Numbered from the stretch's first letter, positions 17,262 to 25,648 are shown. The stretch is 64,000 nt of DNA from Taklimakanibacter deserti (GCA_003574785.1 QORU01000008.1:248001-312000); one strand, 5' to 3'. A program made the numbers and translations. The notes: generated by a model from the letters alone, not told the origin.

Positions 17262-17696
17262 TCAGTGGTGGTCATAATCGGTAAGTGCAATCCGGATCTC
17301 GGCGGCAAACACGACGAGCGCCGCGCCGAGCAGGAGGAGTGAGAGCATGAAAAGGATCGCGGCTCCCCAGATATGCTGGATGCCGAGATATGCGCTTGCG
17401 AAAGCCAGGACGATGAGGATGGTCGCCACGATGCCGCTGCAGACGGATAGAAACATTGCCCTGTTCATCAGCCTGGCGCGCCGCGCGAGACGAGGAATGT
17501 CGGCCTTGAGCGGAGAACGGGCATGTCCCTCATCCGGAACGGCGTTGAGGCTGCGCAGGCGGTCGAGGATATGGGTCATCCGCGTGAACAATATGGAAAC
17601 GAAGCCCGCCACCGCGCCGAGTAGAAAGGACGGCGCGATGACATGCGAGAGGACCAGGGCAAGGTGATCGGCCGTTGTCGGTTCGACGGGCATCAT
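17262..17696 (-). CDS. DUF2721 domain-containing membrane protein
   Basis: This 144-aa protein matches DUF2721. It has an N-terminal helix (VIAPSFLLGAVAGFVSILFTRMTHILDR), a central basic loop (RLARRARLMNRA) and two further helices, ending EIRIALTDYDHH. Function is unknown. The start is the first of two adjacent ATGs at 17696; the open frame continues upstream but without membrane character. The gene is divergent from the short AraC gene at 17925. Confidence 0.8.
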   Translation of the reverse strand: MMPVEPTTADHLALVLSHVIAPSFLLGAVAGFVSILFTRMTHILDRLRSLNAVPDEGHARSPLKADIPRLARRARLMNRAMFLSVCSGIVATILIVLAFASAYLGIQHIWGAAILFMLSLLLLGAALVVFAAEIRIALTDYDHH

Positions 17697-17740
17697 GCCG
17701 GCACTTTTACTCCCTCGATAACCGGACCGTCGGCAAGTGC

Positions 17741-17757
17741 TACCAGCGAAATGGCAA
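17741..17757. promoter_or_regulatory. Partial match to the AraC-family 17-bp site
   Basis: Read on the minus strand, TTGCCATTTCGCTGGTA shares the first 11 bases with the site at 50666 (TTGCCATTTCG). It lies between the divergent DUF2721 gene and the short AraC gene. Confidence 0.35.
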
Positions 17758-17924
17758 TGCCTCTTGTCATCTCGCGCCATCTTGACCGGAGCCGGCTGGA
17801 TATTTGGAGTCTGTGCATGCTCGTGGCACCGAACGTCAAGACGGGGCTCAGCGGATTGCATTAGCTATGCGACTGGCAGGGAGCGCGAAACATCCTTAGG
17901 TCAGAAACGGGCGCAGCCCACGCG

Positions 17925-18356
17925 ATGAACAGAAAATCGAGAGTCCCGGCGGCATCAGGCTCGATACGAGCTGACCCTGTGACCGCAATGAGGACAGTCA
18001 TACAACGGCTTATTCCCCATGGCAGGTCCGGGATCGGGAGCGCCGCTATGATCGTCGGCATGAGCGTGCGCACGCTGCAGCGCCGCCTCGCCGAAACGGG
18101 TGTGAGTTATTCGCAGCTCGTCGATGAAGTGCGCCTGGCGAGCGCACTCGCCTTGATCGATGATCGATCGATCAAGCTTTCCGAAATTGCCCGCAGGCTT
18201 GGGTATGCCGATGCCGCGAACTTCGATCGCGCTTTCAAGAGATGGACAGGTTTTTCCCCCTCTCAGGTCAGGGCATTCGACCAGAAGTCGCGCATAGACC
18301 TCACCAAGATGGGGACATCCGGTTCAGTCCCGCCGCCACGATCCGATCTCGAATGA
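17925..18356 (+). CDS. Short AraC-type protein consisting of the DNA-binding domain only
   Basis: This 143-aa protein contains essentially only an AraC HTH domain. The segments IGSAAMIVGMSVRTLQRRLAE and LSEIARRLGYADAANFDRAF form the two helix-turn-helix units. The domain is very close to the C-terminus of the regulator at 20788-21840. The usual N-terminal effector domain of about 200 residues is absent, and upstream sequence shows no trace of it in any frame. It could be a truncated paralogue or a stand-alone DNA-binding competitor. The start is ATG at 17925. Confidence 0.65.
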   Translation: MNRKSRVPAASGSIRADPVTAMRTVIQRLIPHGRSGIGSAAMIVGMSVRTLQRRLAETGVSYSQLVDEVRLASALALIDDRSIKLSEIARRLGYADAANFDRAFKRWTGFSPSQVRAFDQKSRIDLTKMGTSGSVPPPRSDLE

Positions 18357-18406
18357 TCGCGCAGATCGCCGGCGGATTTCCGCCGGCGCGGTCGCTGCCC
18401 GAGGCA

Positions 18407-19123
18407 TCAGTAGCAGGCAGGATAGGGATAGTAGCCGCAGGGATAGTGCGGATAATACGGCGCAACGGCCGCGGCGCCCACTGCGGCACCTACGGCCGCG
18501 GCGCCGGCGACGACGCCCGGATGCACGCCATACCAGGCTCCGTGGTAGACCGGCGCATGCCAATAGCCGTAGCCGTGGAAGCCGCCGCCCACGGCAACAC
18601 CGCCCATGGGACCGCGCGCGGCGAACCAGTCGATGAACAGGGCCGCCGGACCGTTGGCCCCTTCGAGGCTGCCTTCGAGGGTCTTTACATCGAAAGTAAG
18701 GGTCGTGCCGTCGAGCTTGGGCTTTGTCAGAACGACAACGGCATCGCTCACGCCGGAGCCATTGCTTCCAAGCACTGAAACCGTGGCGTTCGGTGGATCG
18801 ACGGCGAAGCTGTCCTTACCTTCGTCCCACTGCATGATGAACTGTGCCGTCGTCTGGTGGCCGGCCGAGCGCACGGGGCGATCGGCAAAGACGATGGTGT
18901 TCGTCGACACGCCTGTCAGCGTGAGCTTGCCGTCGGCCAGCGTGGCTCCCTCAGAGTTGAGGACGGCCAGAGAGGGAACCGGGGCGGTCGCCTTCACGGT
19001 TCCGATGGTCTTCTCCAAGGGGATATGGGCCTTCTTGGCGGGCTCGGCGGCATTTACGAGAGCGGGACCGAGCGATAAGCCCGCTGCGATGAGCATCAAG
19101 CTCATGGTCACTCTGAATTTCAT
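18407..19123 (-). CDS. Exported hypothetical protein with Gly/Tyr/Pro-rich tail
   Basis: This 238-aa protein has a signal peptide ending PALVNAAEP. Its core (about residues 50-180) is homologous to the protein at 19198-19719: both contain a LTL-G-S/N-x-T-V-x-F-x-DRP stretch, a W-x-x-GKDSF box and a DPPNA-x-x-S box. After ...ALFIDWFAARGP the C-terminus becomes rich in Gly, His, Tyr and Ala and ends PYYPHYPCGYYPYPACY, a low-complexity tail. AAGGAGAG precedes the ATG at 19123. The family is not named to my knowledge. Confidence 0.72.
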   Translation of the reverse strand: MKFRVTMSLMLIAAGLSLGPALVNAAEPAKKAHIPLEKTIGTVKATAPVPSLAVLNSEGATLADGKLTLTGVSTNTIVFADRPVRSAGHQTTAQFIMQWDEGKDSFAVDPPNATVSVLGSNGSGVSDAVVVLTKPKLDGTTLTFDVKTLEGSLEGANGPAALFIDWFAARGPMGGVAVGGGFHGYGYWHAPVYHGAWYGVHPGVVAGAAAVGAAVGAAAVAPYYPHYPCGYYPYPACY

Positions 19124-19197
19124 GTCGTCTCTCCTTGCGGTGGTGAGCAATATGGACGTTCTCGGGATCGTGCGCGGCAGAGGGTCGGACGGGAGGA

Positions 19198-19719
19198 TCA
19201 ATACAGGACGGCGCGCCGCCAGGTTCGCCGCGCAACACCGGCATAGGAGAGCGGAGTCAACGGCATGCCGATGACATCGATGAAGACGGACACATCGGCG
19301 GCCTTCGCGGGCATCTCTCCCTCGAGGACTTTGACGCCATAGCTCAACCGGTCGCCATCAAGCACGGGATCCATCAACGTGACGACAATCTGCTGAAGCT
19401 TGTCGCCCTCGAGTATCGAAATATCCGCGTTTGGCGGATCGGACAGGAAACTGTCCTTCCCTTGACTCCAGAAAGGGACGAAGGCGGCGGTTCTCATATG
19501 CGAGGCAATGCGCTCGGGCCGGTCGGTGAACATCACCGTCACCGGACTTACCCCTTCGAGCGTCAATTTGCTCGCAGCCTTGTCAAAGGTCATTCCTTTC
19601 GCGGTCTGAACGAACAGGAAATCGGCCTGCTTGGCGTCCTCGGCGAGCGCCGCAGCCAGAGAAAGCGGCAGCGCGGCCATCACGGAGCCCGCAACAAAAG
19701 TTCGTCTCGTCGTCGTCAT
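19198..19719 (-). CDS. Tat-exported hypothetical protein with PLTPLSYAGVARRT C-terminus
   Basis: This 173-aa protein starts TTTRRTFVAGSVMAALPLS, a twin-arginine-type leader. Its core is paralogous to the adjacent 18407-19123 protein (FTDRPERIASH, SQGKDSFLSDPPNADISIL, DPVLDGDRLSYGVKVLEG). Instead of the Gly/Tyr tail it ends with VIGMPLTPLSYAGVARRTWRRAVLY, the motif also found in the 94-aa protein at 15944. The start is ATG at 19719 with GAGGAG upstream. The mature domain may bind a metal or heme, but no ligand set is obvious. Confidence 0.72.
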   Translation of the reverse strand: MTTTRRTFVAGSVMAALPLSLAAALAEDAKQADFLFVQTAKGMTFDKAASKLTLEGVSPVTVMFTDRPERIASHMRTAAFVPFWSQGKDSFLSDPPNADISILEGDKLQQIVVTLMDPVLDGDRLSYGVKVLEGEMPAKAADVSVFIDVIGMPLTPLSYAGVARRTWRRAVLY

Positions 19720-19788
19720 GTTCAATGAACTCCTCTGTTCCTGACTATCTCACGTGGTGCAACACGGTTTCCGGCTCCGGCGGCGGGT

Positions 19789-20511
19789 TCAGCGCGCCGC
19801 CATCGCGAAGAAATTAACCCAGCCCTGCTGCATCAGCTTGGCTTGGGTCTCGGCGTCCAAGGTGATCGTGTCCGCCCCGCCCGCCGGGATTTCGAGCACC
19901 GAGTCATCGGCAGGCAGATCGCCGCCGGCCCCCACGTCCTTCAGGTAGAATTTGGCACTGTGCGGGAGGTCGTTGGTGACGTCGATGCTGAGCGCCAGTG
20001 TGATTTCGCTCGTATCGCCGCCGGCCTGAAACACCGGCATCTGCAGGAGCCGGGCCTTGGCGGCCTCGAGCTTTGCGACATTGAGAAAGATGCCGACCGA
20101 CAACAGGTCCTTGTGTTTCCCATGCGGAAATACCGCAAATCGGACCAGATCATCGCCCAGCACCTCCTCGACGACGGTGCCGGAATTATGGGCGCCATTG
20201 GTCCGCACCATATTCGTCGTCAGCCGGAACGTGCCGGCACCCTTGCTTCCGGCCGCCTTGCAGCTGACGGGCTGGATGGGCGCCGTGGCGCTTCCGAGCG
20301 CAGCTATGGCCATCGCTCCCTCATCCTCGCACCAGGATTTGGAGGCGAAGCTTGCCGCAAGCATCGCATTGACGGCGACCGGCACGCCCGTCTGGACGAC
20401 ATTCGTGATATCGAATGTCCGCATCGGCGTCGTCGCCTCGATCTGGCAGGCGGCAAGGAGCAACCCTGCGCTCGCCGCCAACACCAGACGCATTCTGCGC
20501 GTAAGATCCAT
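19789..20511 (-). CDS. Hypothetical lipoprotein
   Basis: This 240-aa protein has a basic N-terminus and a lipobox LLLAAC followed by QIEATT, so it is probably a lipoprotein. The mature part is beta-rich, with VSCKAAGSKGAGTFRLTTN in the middle and a tail starting LDAETQAKLMQQGW. I do not recognise the family. GGAGGG lies just before the ATG at 20511, with short spacing; an ATG at 20529 is an alternative. It is divergent from the AraC gene at 20788. Confidence 0.68.
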   Translation of the reverse strand: MDLTRRMRLVLAASAGLLLAACQIEATTPMRTFDITNVVQTGVPVAVNAMLAASFASKSWCEDEGAMAIAALGSATAPIQPVSCKAAGSKGAGTFRLTTNMVRTNGAHNSGTVVEEVLGDDLVRFAVFPHGKHKDLLSVGIFLNVAKLEAAKARLLQMPVFQAGGDTSEITLALSIDVTNDLPHSAKFYLKDVGAGGDLPADDSVLEIPAGGADTITLDAETQAKLMQQGWVNFFAMAAR

Positions 20512-20711
20512 ATGCCCTCCCAGGCTCATTATGTCGCTGTGTAGACGGCTTTGCAGAAGAAGCGACACGCCGGTCTCGCACGATCGACGTGACGTCTTGA
20601 GCGCGCGCATGACTATGCCTCCTCCTTCCGCGTGTTCTCCTCGAGCAACACAGCTCCGCCGCGTTCATCCGAACGATACGACACGTTCTATGTCACCTCG
20701 CCGGCTTTCTC

Positions 20712-20728
20712 TTGGCATTTGGCGCCAA
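20712..20728. promoter_or_regulatory. 17-bp palindrome, candidate AraC-family operator (autoregulatory)
   Basis: TTGGCATTTGGCGCCAA has identical arms (TTGGC / GCCAA) and the same 7-base spacer length as the 10713 site. It lies 60 bp upstream of the AraC gene start at 20788 and about 200 bp upstream of the divergent lipoprotein gene. Confidence 0.6.
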
Positions 20729-20787
20729 ACCGGTCTAATGTCTGGCCATCGTGGGGCGCGGAAGTCGATCGGGGCGGCAGGGACACG

Positions 20788-21840
20788 ATGGCATCGTCAA
20801 GCGAAAGTGCGGAAGCCGACAGGGCCGGGGACTCCATACCTTTGGTGCGGACGAGCTCGCTGCTTCCCTTCATTGGATTTTGCGAACGCATCGGGGCGCC
20901 GGTCGAGCGACGGATGGCCGAGGTCAGGCTGCCCTATCAAACCTTGTCCGATCCCGAGAGCCTCATTCCCCTCAATCAAGGGCTCCTGTTTATCGACAGG
21001 ATCGCCCGCACCGAAGGGCTCAGGGACCTCGGCGTCCTGGTCGGGCGCGAGACACATCTTCCGGAGCTGGGCGCATTCGGCCGGCTGATCCTTCAGTCGT
21101 TAACCCTGTATGATGCGCTGACGAAGATCTCGCAGGTCATTCATCTCTACAATTCGGCGCAATTCATCTGGGCGGATACCTGGAACGGCAAAGCGCGCGT
21201 CTGTACGGCATACGGGCCGAATGTGGGCCCAGGGCGGCAGCATGGCGAGCAGTACACGCTGATGCTCCTGATCGACTGCATCCGTTTCGCGGCGGGTCCG
21301 GCCTGGATGCCCACGGAAATTCACCTGGGCACGACGCTTTGGGACGCCTTTGCAGGGGATTCCCATGCGTTTGGCGGGCTGCCGGTCCGCCGCCAGGACG
21401 TGTCGGCGATCGTCTTCGACCGCGCGCTCCTCAGCGCGCCTATCGAGCGCGCCCGGCTGGCCCGGATCGACACAGGACGGCGGGAATATGAGGCGTTCGT
21501 CTCCACCGCCCCGGCGCTCGATTTTCCCGACTCCGTCGGGCAACTCGTTCGCATGTTTCTGAGAGACGGTCACTCTCACATCACCTGGATCGCTTCGGCA
21601 GCGGGCATCAGCGTCCGCACCTTGCAGCGTCGATTGGCCGAACGCGGCGTGGACTACTCGACATTGGTCGAAGGAGCACGTTTTGATATCGCGACGCATC
21701 TTCTCAAGGACCGTCGGTGCAAGCTCATCGATATCGCTTATGACCTTGGATATGCCGATGCTGCAAGCTTCACGCGCGCCTTCAGGCGGTGGACGGGGAT
21801 CGCGCCATCGGAATACCGCCATTTGCACGCATTCACTTAG
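20788..21840 (+). CDS. AraC family transcriptional regulator with Arabinose_bd-type N-terminal domain
   Basis: This 350-aa regulator has an N-terminal effector-binding domain (about residues 20-215; LLPFIGFCERIGAPVERRM, RTEGLRDLGVLVGRETHLPELGAFGRL). The C-terminal HTH lies at about residues 250-345, with the helices HITWIASAAGISVRTLQRRLAE and LIDIAYDLGYADAASFTRAF. The start is ATG at 20788; in-frame sequence further upstream lacks homology and contains the palindrome. Its DNA-binding domain is nearly identical in key helices to the short protein at 17925. Its TAG stop forms the start of a dispersed repeat. The palindrome upstream suggests autoregulation. Confidence 0.87.
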   Translation: MASSSESAEADRAGDSIPLVRTSSLLPFIGFCERIGAPVERRMAEVRLPYQTLSDPESLIPLNQGLLFIDRIARTEGLRDLGVLVGRETHLPELGAFGRLILQSLTLYDALTKISQVIHLYNSAQFIWADTWNGKARVCTAYGPNVGPGRQHGEQYTLMLLIDCIRFAAGPAWMPTEIHLGTTLWDAFAGDSHAFGGLPVRRQDVSAIVFDRALLSAPIERARLARIDTGRREYEAFVSTAPALDFPDSVGQLVRMFLRDGHSHITWIASAAGISVRTLQRRLAERGVDYSTLVEGARFDIATHLLKDRRCKLIDIAYDLGYADAASFTRAFRRWTGIAPSEYRHLHAFT

Positions 21841-21953
21841 CGCGCATCCCGGCGAAGTGGAATCACTTCGCCGAAAAGGATTCGCGCCAAAATCAATATC
21901 TTGGAGCAAATCCTTATCGCCAAAGTCTGCAAACTTTGGCGGGATTTGCTCTA
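21838..21953. repeat. Dispersed intergenic repeat, copy 3
   Basis: The element begins TAGCGCGCATCCCGGCGAAG at the stop codon of the AraC gene. It contains GAATCACTTCGCCGAAAAG and GCGCCAAAATCAA, and ends GGGATTTGCTCTAG. Block order matches the other copies, with a more diverged right half containing its own inverted repeat. Confidence 0.6.
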
Positions 21954-22072
21954 GATGCGTCGCGGCAGCTTGATTGAACCCGCCGCCGTTCGGCATTCGA
22001 TCACGCCCCACATAGCGCTCTCCTGGCGAGCAGCACGACACCTGGAGAACGCCTCTCACCGGCGCGCAAAAA

Positions 22073-22097
22073 AAACCCGGCCGCGATGGCCGGGTTT
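22073..22097 (-). terminator. Rho-independent terminator of the atp operon
   Basis: A perfect 10-bp stem (AAACCCGGCC / GGCCGGGTTT) with a 5-base loop is followed on the minus strand by a run of T. It lies 23 bp beyond the atpF stop codon. Confidence 0.9.
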
Positions 22098-22120
22098 CGT
22101 GTCTCGTATGAAGCTGTGCT

Positions 22121-22606
22121 TCAGTTGAGGCGCGACTTCACCGCATTGATCGATTCCTCGATGAACTTGGCGCCCTTGGCGCCTTCCGCCGCGACGCCCA
22201 GGAGCTCGCTCGCCGCACTGATGGCGACATCGGTCGCCGCCGTGCGCACGTCCTTCACCGCCTGCTGCTCGGCCTGGGCGATCTTCTGCTCGGCTTGCTT
22301 GGTGCGCCGCTCCAGCGTCTCGGCAAGCTTGGCGCGGGTCTCATGCGCATAGGCTTCCGCTTCCCTGCGGGCGAGGGCCACGATGTCCTCGGCGTCTTTC
22401 TCGGCCTGGACGCGCTTCTTCTTGTATTCATCGAGGAGCGCTTGCGCCTCTTCGCGCAGCCGCTTGGCTTCCGCCAGCTCCTTGGCGATGCGCGCCGCCC
22501 GCTCGTCGAGCATCGCCGCGACCTTCGCCGGCACCTTCAGATAGATGAGAAGCGCCACGAAAAGCACGAAGGCGACGGCAACCCAGGTTTCCGCATGTCC
22601 GAACAT
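22121..22606 (-). CDS. atpF: F0F1 ATP synthase subunit b
   Basis: This is a 161-aa b subunit of the peripheral stalk. An N-terminal membrane helix (TWVAVAFVLFVALLIYLKV) is followed by a long charged helix, with the conserved KVAAMLDERAARI, AEAKRLREEAQALL and VQAEKDAEDIV repeats. It is the last gene of the operon, starting 2 bp after the b' gene ends, and is followed by a strong terminator. A relic of its 3' end exists at 4931-4992. Confidence 0.96.
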   Translation of the reverse strand: MFGHAETWVAVAFVLFVALLIYLKVPAKVAAMLDERAARIAKELAEAKRLREEAQALLDEYKKKRVQAEKDAEDIVALARREAEAYAHETRAKLAETLERRTKQAEQKIAQAEQQAVKDVRTAATDVAISAASELLGVAAEGAKGAKFIEESINAVKSRLN

Positions 22607-22608
22607 GG

Positions 22609-23094
22609 TCAGTTCCCTTGCGCCTTGGCTACGGCCTTGGCCGCATCCGCTTTCGTCACGCTGGTGCCGGTGAGCTGGCTGACGATGTCGGCCGCGATAT
22701 CGGTGGCAAGGTCGCTCACGCTGGCCAGCGCCTTGCTGCGCGTAGCCTGGATCGCCTTCTCGGCGGCCGCGATCTTTTCGCCGAGCTCGCCGTCGAGCTT
22801 GCTGCGTTCCTTGTCGACCTCGGCATTGAGCTTGTCGCGCGTCTCTTTGGCGATGCCCTGCGCCTTGCCGCGCGCCTCCGCCAGCGCCTTCTCATATTCG
22901 GCGACCGCCTTGTCCGTATCCGCCTTGAAGCGCTGGGCCGAGGCCAGATCGCTGTCGATCTGGTTCTGGCGGCCGGCGATGACACCGCCGGTGCGCGGGA
23001 TCACGATCTTCGAGATGATGAAATAAAGGACAAGGAAGGTCACCGCGAGCCAGAAGAGCTGCGGCGGCCAGGCATTGACGTCGAGTTGCGGCAT
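22609..23094 (-). CDS. atpF': F0F1 ATP synthase subunit b'
   Basis: This 161-aa protein is the b' subunit of the alphaproteobacterial split peripheral stalk. It has an N-terminal membrane helix (PQLFWLAVTFLVLYFIISKIVIPR), then RTGGVIAGRQNQIDSDLASA and a long charged helix. The b/b' pair is typical of photosynthetic and related alphaproteobacteria. It sits between atpE and atpF in the expected order. The gene is often labelled atpG. Confidence 0.95.
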   Translation of the reverse strand: MPQLDVNAWPPQLFWLAVTFLVLYFIISKIVIPRTGGVIAGRQNQIDSDLASAQRFKADTDKAVAEYEKALAEARGKAQGIAKETRDKLNAEVDKERSKLDGELGEKIAAAEKAIQATRSKALASVSDLATDIAADIVSQLTGTSVTKADAAKAVAKAQGN

Positions 23095-23169
23095 GTCTCT
23101 AGCGCCTCTTCATGATCCATTGGCCGGCAAGGCGTGGGCCCTGCCGGTTGGCGAAGGCTTAAGCTTCAA

Positions 23170-23394
23170 TCAGCCGAAGAGAATGAGCATGGCGACGGCG
23201 AAGCCGATCAGGCCCGTCGCTTCGGCGAAGGCGAAGCCGAGGAACAGCGTGCCGCGCTGGCCGGCGGCGGCCGCCGGATTGCGGAGCGCACCCGCGAGGT
23301 AATTGCCGAAGATGTGGCCGATACCCACGCCGGCGCCGCCGAGCGCGATGGCCGCGATACCCGCACCGATCATCTTTGCTGCATCAACTTCCAT
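23170..23394 (-). CDS. atpE: F0F1 ATP synthase subunit c
   Basis: This 74-aa proteolipid forms the rotor ring. Two membrane helices are separated by the polar loop RNPAAAAGQ. The proton-carrying glutamate lies in [11 protein letters not shown] in the second helix. It is placed between atpB and atpF' as usual. Confidence 0.97.
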   Translation of the reverse strand: MEVDAAKMIGAGIAAIALGGAGVGIGHIFGNYLAGALRNPAAAAGQRGTLFLGFAFAEATGLIGFAVAMLILFG

Positions 23395-23435
23395 TTTACG
23401 TCTCCTGTTGAATGGATGGATCTAAGGTTCAGTGA

Positions 23436-24203
23436 TTAGTGGTCCACATGCATGGCATCGCTGAGATACATGCAGGTGAGAAGGGCGAAGACATAGGCCT
23501 GCAGCGCCGCCACCAGGAGCTCGAGGCCATAGAGGCCGACCATGGCGATGAGCGGCAGCCAGCCGGCGGTGATGCCGAGCATGACGACGAAGCCCGCCAT
23601 CACCTTGAGCATCATGTGGCCGGCCATCATGTTGGCGAAGAGACGGATCGAGAGGCTCATCGGGCGGATGAAATAGGACACGATCTCGATGACGACGACG
23701 AGCGGCAGGAGGACGGCCGGCACGCCGGACGGCACGAACAGCTTGAGATAGCCGAAGCCGTTGCGCATGAAGCCGATGATCGTGGCGCCGATGAAGACGA
23801 CGAGGGCGAGCGCAAGCGTCACGATGATGTGGCTCGTCACCGTGAAGGAATAGGGGATGAGCCCCAGGACATTGCAGAACAGGATGAAGGTGAAGAGGGT
23901 CAGCACGAAGGGGAAGTAGGTGCGGGCATTCTCATGCAGCACTTCCTCCGTCATGTTGTGGATGAATTCGTAGATGCTCTCGGCGACCGACTGCAGCCTG
24001 GTCGGGATGAGGTTCTTGGGCGCGAGCAGGAACAGCAGCGTGATGCAGACGACGGCGATGATGGCCCACAGGCCCGAATTGGTGAGCGAGAAGGGCCCGA
24101 GATCGATGATCTTGTTGATCTGGAACTGATGGATCGGGTCGATGATCTTTTCGCCGTGTTCGGCTGCCGCGCCCGCTGCTGCTTCGGTTGTGGTCGTTGA
24201 CAC
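23436..24203 (-). CDS. atpB: F0F1 ATP synthase subunit a
   Basis: This is the proton-channel subunit a, about 255 aa, with five to six membrane helices. The essential arginine is in MSLSIRLFANMMAGH. The N-terminus has IIDPIHQFQINKI, a family landmark. The start is taken as GTG at 24203 because GAGG lies 7 bases upstream. A TTG at 24209, overlapping the atpI stop as TTGA, is the alternative but has the GAGG too close. Confidence 0.95.
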   Translation of the reverse strand: MSTTTTEAAAGAAAEHGEKIIDPIHQFQINKIIDLGPFSLTNSGLWAIIAVVCITLLFLLAPKNLIPTRLQSVAESIYEFIHNMTEEVLHENARTYFPFVLTLFTFILFCNVLGLIPYSFTVTSHIIVTLALALVVFIGATIIGFMRNGFGYLKLFVPSGVPAVLLPLVVVIEIVSYFIRPMSLSIRLFANMMAGHMMLKVMAGFVVMLGITAGWLPLIAMVGLYGLELLVAALQAYVFALLTCMYLSDAMHVDH

Positions 24204-24205
24204 CT

Positions 24206-24550
24206 TCAATCCTCGTCATCGTCTTTGACCGATGGAGCCACCGGGCCTTTGCCGCCCAGAACCTCCTCAGCCTGTTTGCTCTTTGAGAGCCGCATCACAT
24301 TGACGACCCCCGCAGCGATCCCGAACGGCATGAGGGCCAGCATGACCCACGGCGCCGTGCCGAAATATTTGTCCGCCATCCAGCCCAGGCCCATGCAGAC
24401 CGCGATGCCGACAAAGAGCTCGGTCACCGCCCGCATGGCAAGACCCGCGGCCGACCCTTCGGTCGTGTCGGGCTTTTCGCCTTTGCGCTGGCTCAGACTG
24501 GTGTCCAGCCGCTTTTCCAGATCCTTGAGCCGGTCATCCGATGTGTTCAT
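24206..24550 (-). CDS. atpI: AtpZ/AtpI family F0F1 ATP synthase assembly protein
   Basis: This 114-aa protein has two membrane helices (ELFVGIAVCMGLGWMADKYFG and WVMLALMPFGIAAGVVNVMRL) flanked by charged tails, the AtpI/AtpZ pattern. It heads the F0 operon, directly upstream of atpB, and is thought to help assemble the c-ring or supply Mg2+. The start is ATG at 24550. Confidence 0.9.
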   Translation of the reverse strand: MNTSDDRLKDLEKRLDTSLSQRKGEKPDTTEGSAAGLAMRAVTELFVGIAVCMGLGWMADKYFGTAPWVMLALMPFGIAAGVVNVMRLSKSKQAEEVLGGKGPVAPSVKDDDED

Positions 24551-24764
24551 GAGCCCGCTCGAGAAAATGACTGATGCGGCGTGAACGCCCCCTCAAAATC
24601 GCGCGCACCATAGAGATTGGGCGAAATGGTGTCAAGGAACGCATCCTCGATTCAAGCCGTTGATTTGCTTGGTCTTTTGATGGCCCGGTGACGATGCGGC
24701 GATTCGCGCGCGAGGTTTGCCGCAAACACCACGCGGCCTCGCCCCGCGCCCCACGCTTCGGCGC

Positions 24765-25157
24765 TCATTCGACGTAAGCCTTGACGTGTTCGAACTCGGC
24801 CTTGAGCCCTTCGCACTGGGCGGCGAAGTCGGCATCGGAAACGCCCGGATATTGCATGGCGGTGAAGATGAACAGGCTGCCATGGCCCGGCCGCTCGACC
24901 ACGCGCGCCGGCCAATAGGCCATCGCATCGGGGCCGGGGCCGCCATACATGTCGATGACGCCGGTTCGCGCGTCGGCCTCGATGCGGAAGAAGATCTCGC
25001 CTTGCGGCGTCACGATCCTGTGGCGCCCGGCCTTGTCCTGCCTCAACTCCTTGCAGAAGCGCGTCGCCCATTTCGGCAGGTTCTCGATCTTCGACAGGAA
25101 GGCGAATGCCTTATCCTTCGAGGCGGCGAGGGGGAGTGTGTGGGTATTGGTATTCAT
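24765..25157 (-). CDS. SRPBCC-like domain protein
   Basis: This 130-aa protein has the helix-grip pattern of SRPBCC/polyketide-cyclase-like ligand-binding proteins: DKAFAFLSKIENLPKWATRFCKEL, then FFRIEADARTGVIDMY, ending with a helix FEHVKAYVE. The substrate is unknown. GGAGAG precedes the ATG at 25157, and the promoter contains a copy of the MarR site, so it is probably repressed by the neighbouring MarR protein. Confidence 0.75.
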   Translation of the reverse strand: MNTNTHTLPLAASKDKAFAFLSKIENLPKWATRFCKELRQDKAGRHRIVTPQGEIFFRIEADARTGVIDMYGGPGPDAMAYWPARVVERPGHGSLFIFTAMQYPGVSDADFAAQCEGLKAEFEHVKAYVE

Positions 25158-25172
25158 CGGTCTCTCCATTTG

Positions 25173-25189
25173 GTTCGATATCGTACTAA
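25173..25189. promoter_or_regulatory. Candidate MarR operator upstream of the SRPBCC-like gene
   Basis: Read on the minus strand, TTAGTACGATATCGAAC contains the core GTACGATATC. The same core occurs upstream of the marR gene (25649-25665), with 14 of 17 bases matching. It lies 15 bp upstream of the start codon. Confidence 0.6.
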
Positions 25190-25217
25190 TTCTGGTGCAA
25201 TGCCTCTTGTCTGGCGG

Positions 25218-25646
25218 TCAGATGTTGGCGAACTGGTGCAGCCAGCGGCGCAGCTGGTCGAGATTCTCGCGTCCCTCGGCCTTGAGGGCGCGCCGTTCGA
25301 GCCGGGCCAAGACCTTCTCCGCGACGGGCCGGAACCGGCGAGCCTCCTCAGTGAGGAACACGCAGGTCGCCCGGCCATCTTCGGGATCCGGCCGCGTCGT
25401 AACGAGCTTCGCCTTGGCGATGAGCCGGATCATGGTCGTCATCGTCTGCTTCGACAGCTTCGCGCGCCTGGCAAGCTCGCTGAGCCGAAGGCCATCCTCC
25501 TCATAGAGCGGCACCAATATGGCGCCGAAGGAAGGACGCACCTGCGGGTAACCTTCCGCGCGGAACCCTTCGTAGAGAAGCTCGTTCCAGCGCTGCGACG
25601 CCTTGGCGAGCAGGAAGCCGATATTGTTCCGCGTCAGCTCGGTCAC
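25218..25646 (-). CDS. MarR family transcriptional regulator
   Basis: This 142-aa winged-helix regulator has the recognition region LRLSELARRAKLSKQTMTTMIRLIA followed by the wing LVTTRPDPEDGRATCVFLT. It starts with GTG at 25646. A matching operator lies immediately upstream (25649-25665), overlapping the position of a normal ribosome binding site, so autoregulation is likely. The downstream SRPBCC-like gene carries the same site. Confidence 0.87.
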   Translation of the reverse strand: MTELTRNNIGFLLAKASQRWNELLYEGFRAEGYPQVRPSFGAILVPLYEEDGLRLSELARRAKLSKQTMTTMIRLIAKAKLVTTRPDPEDGRATCVFLTEEARRFRPVAEKVLARLERRALKAEGRENLDQLRRWLHQFANI

Positions 25647-25648
25647 GG

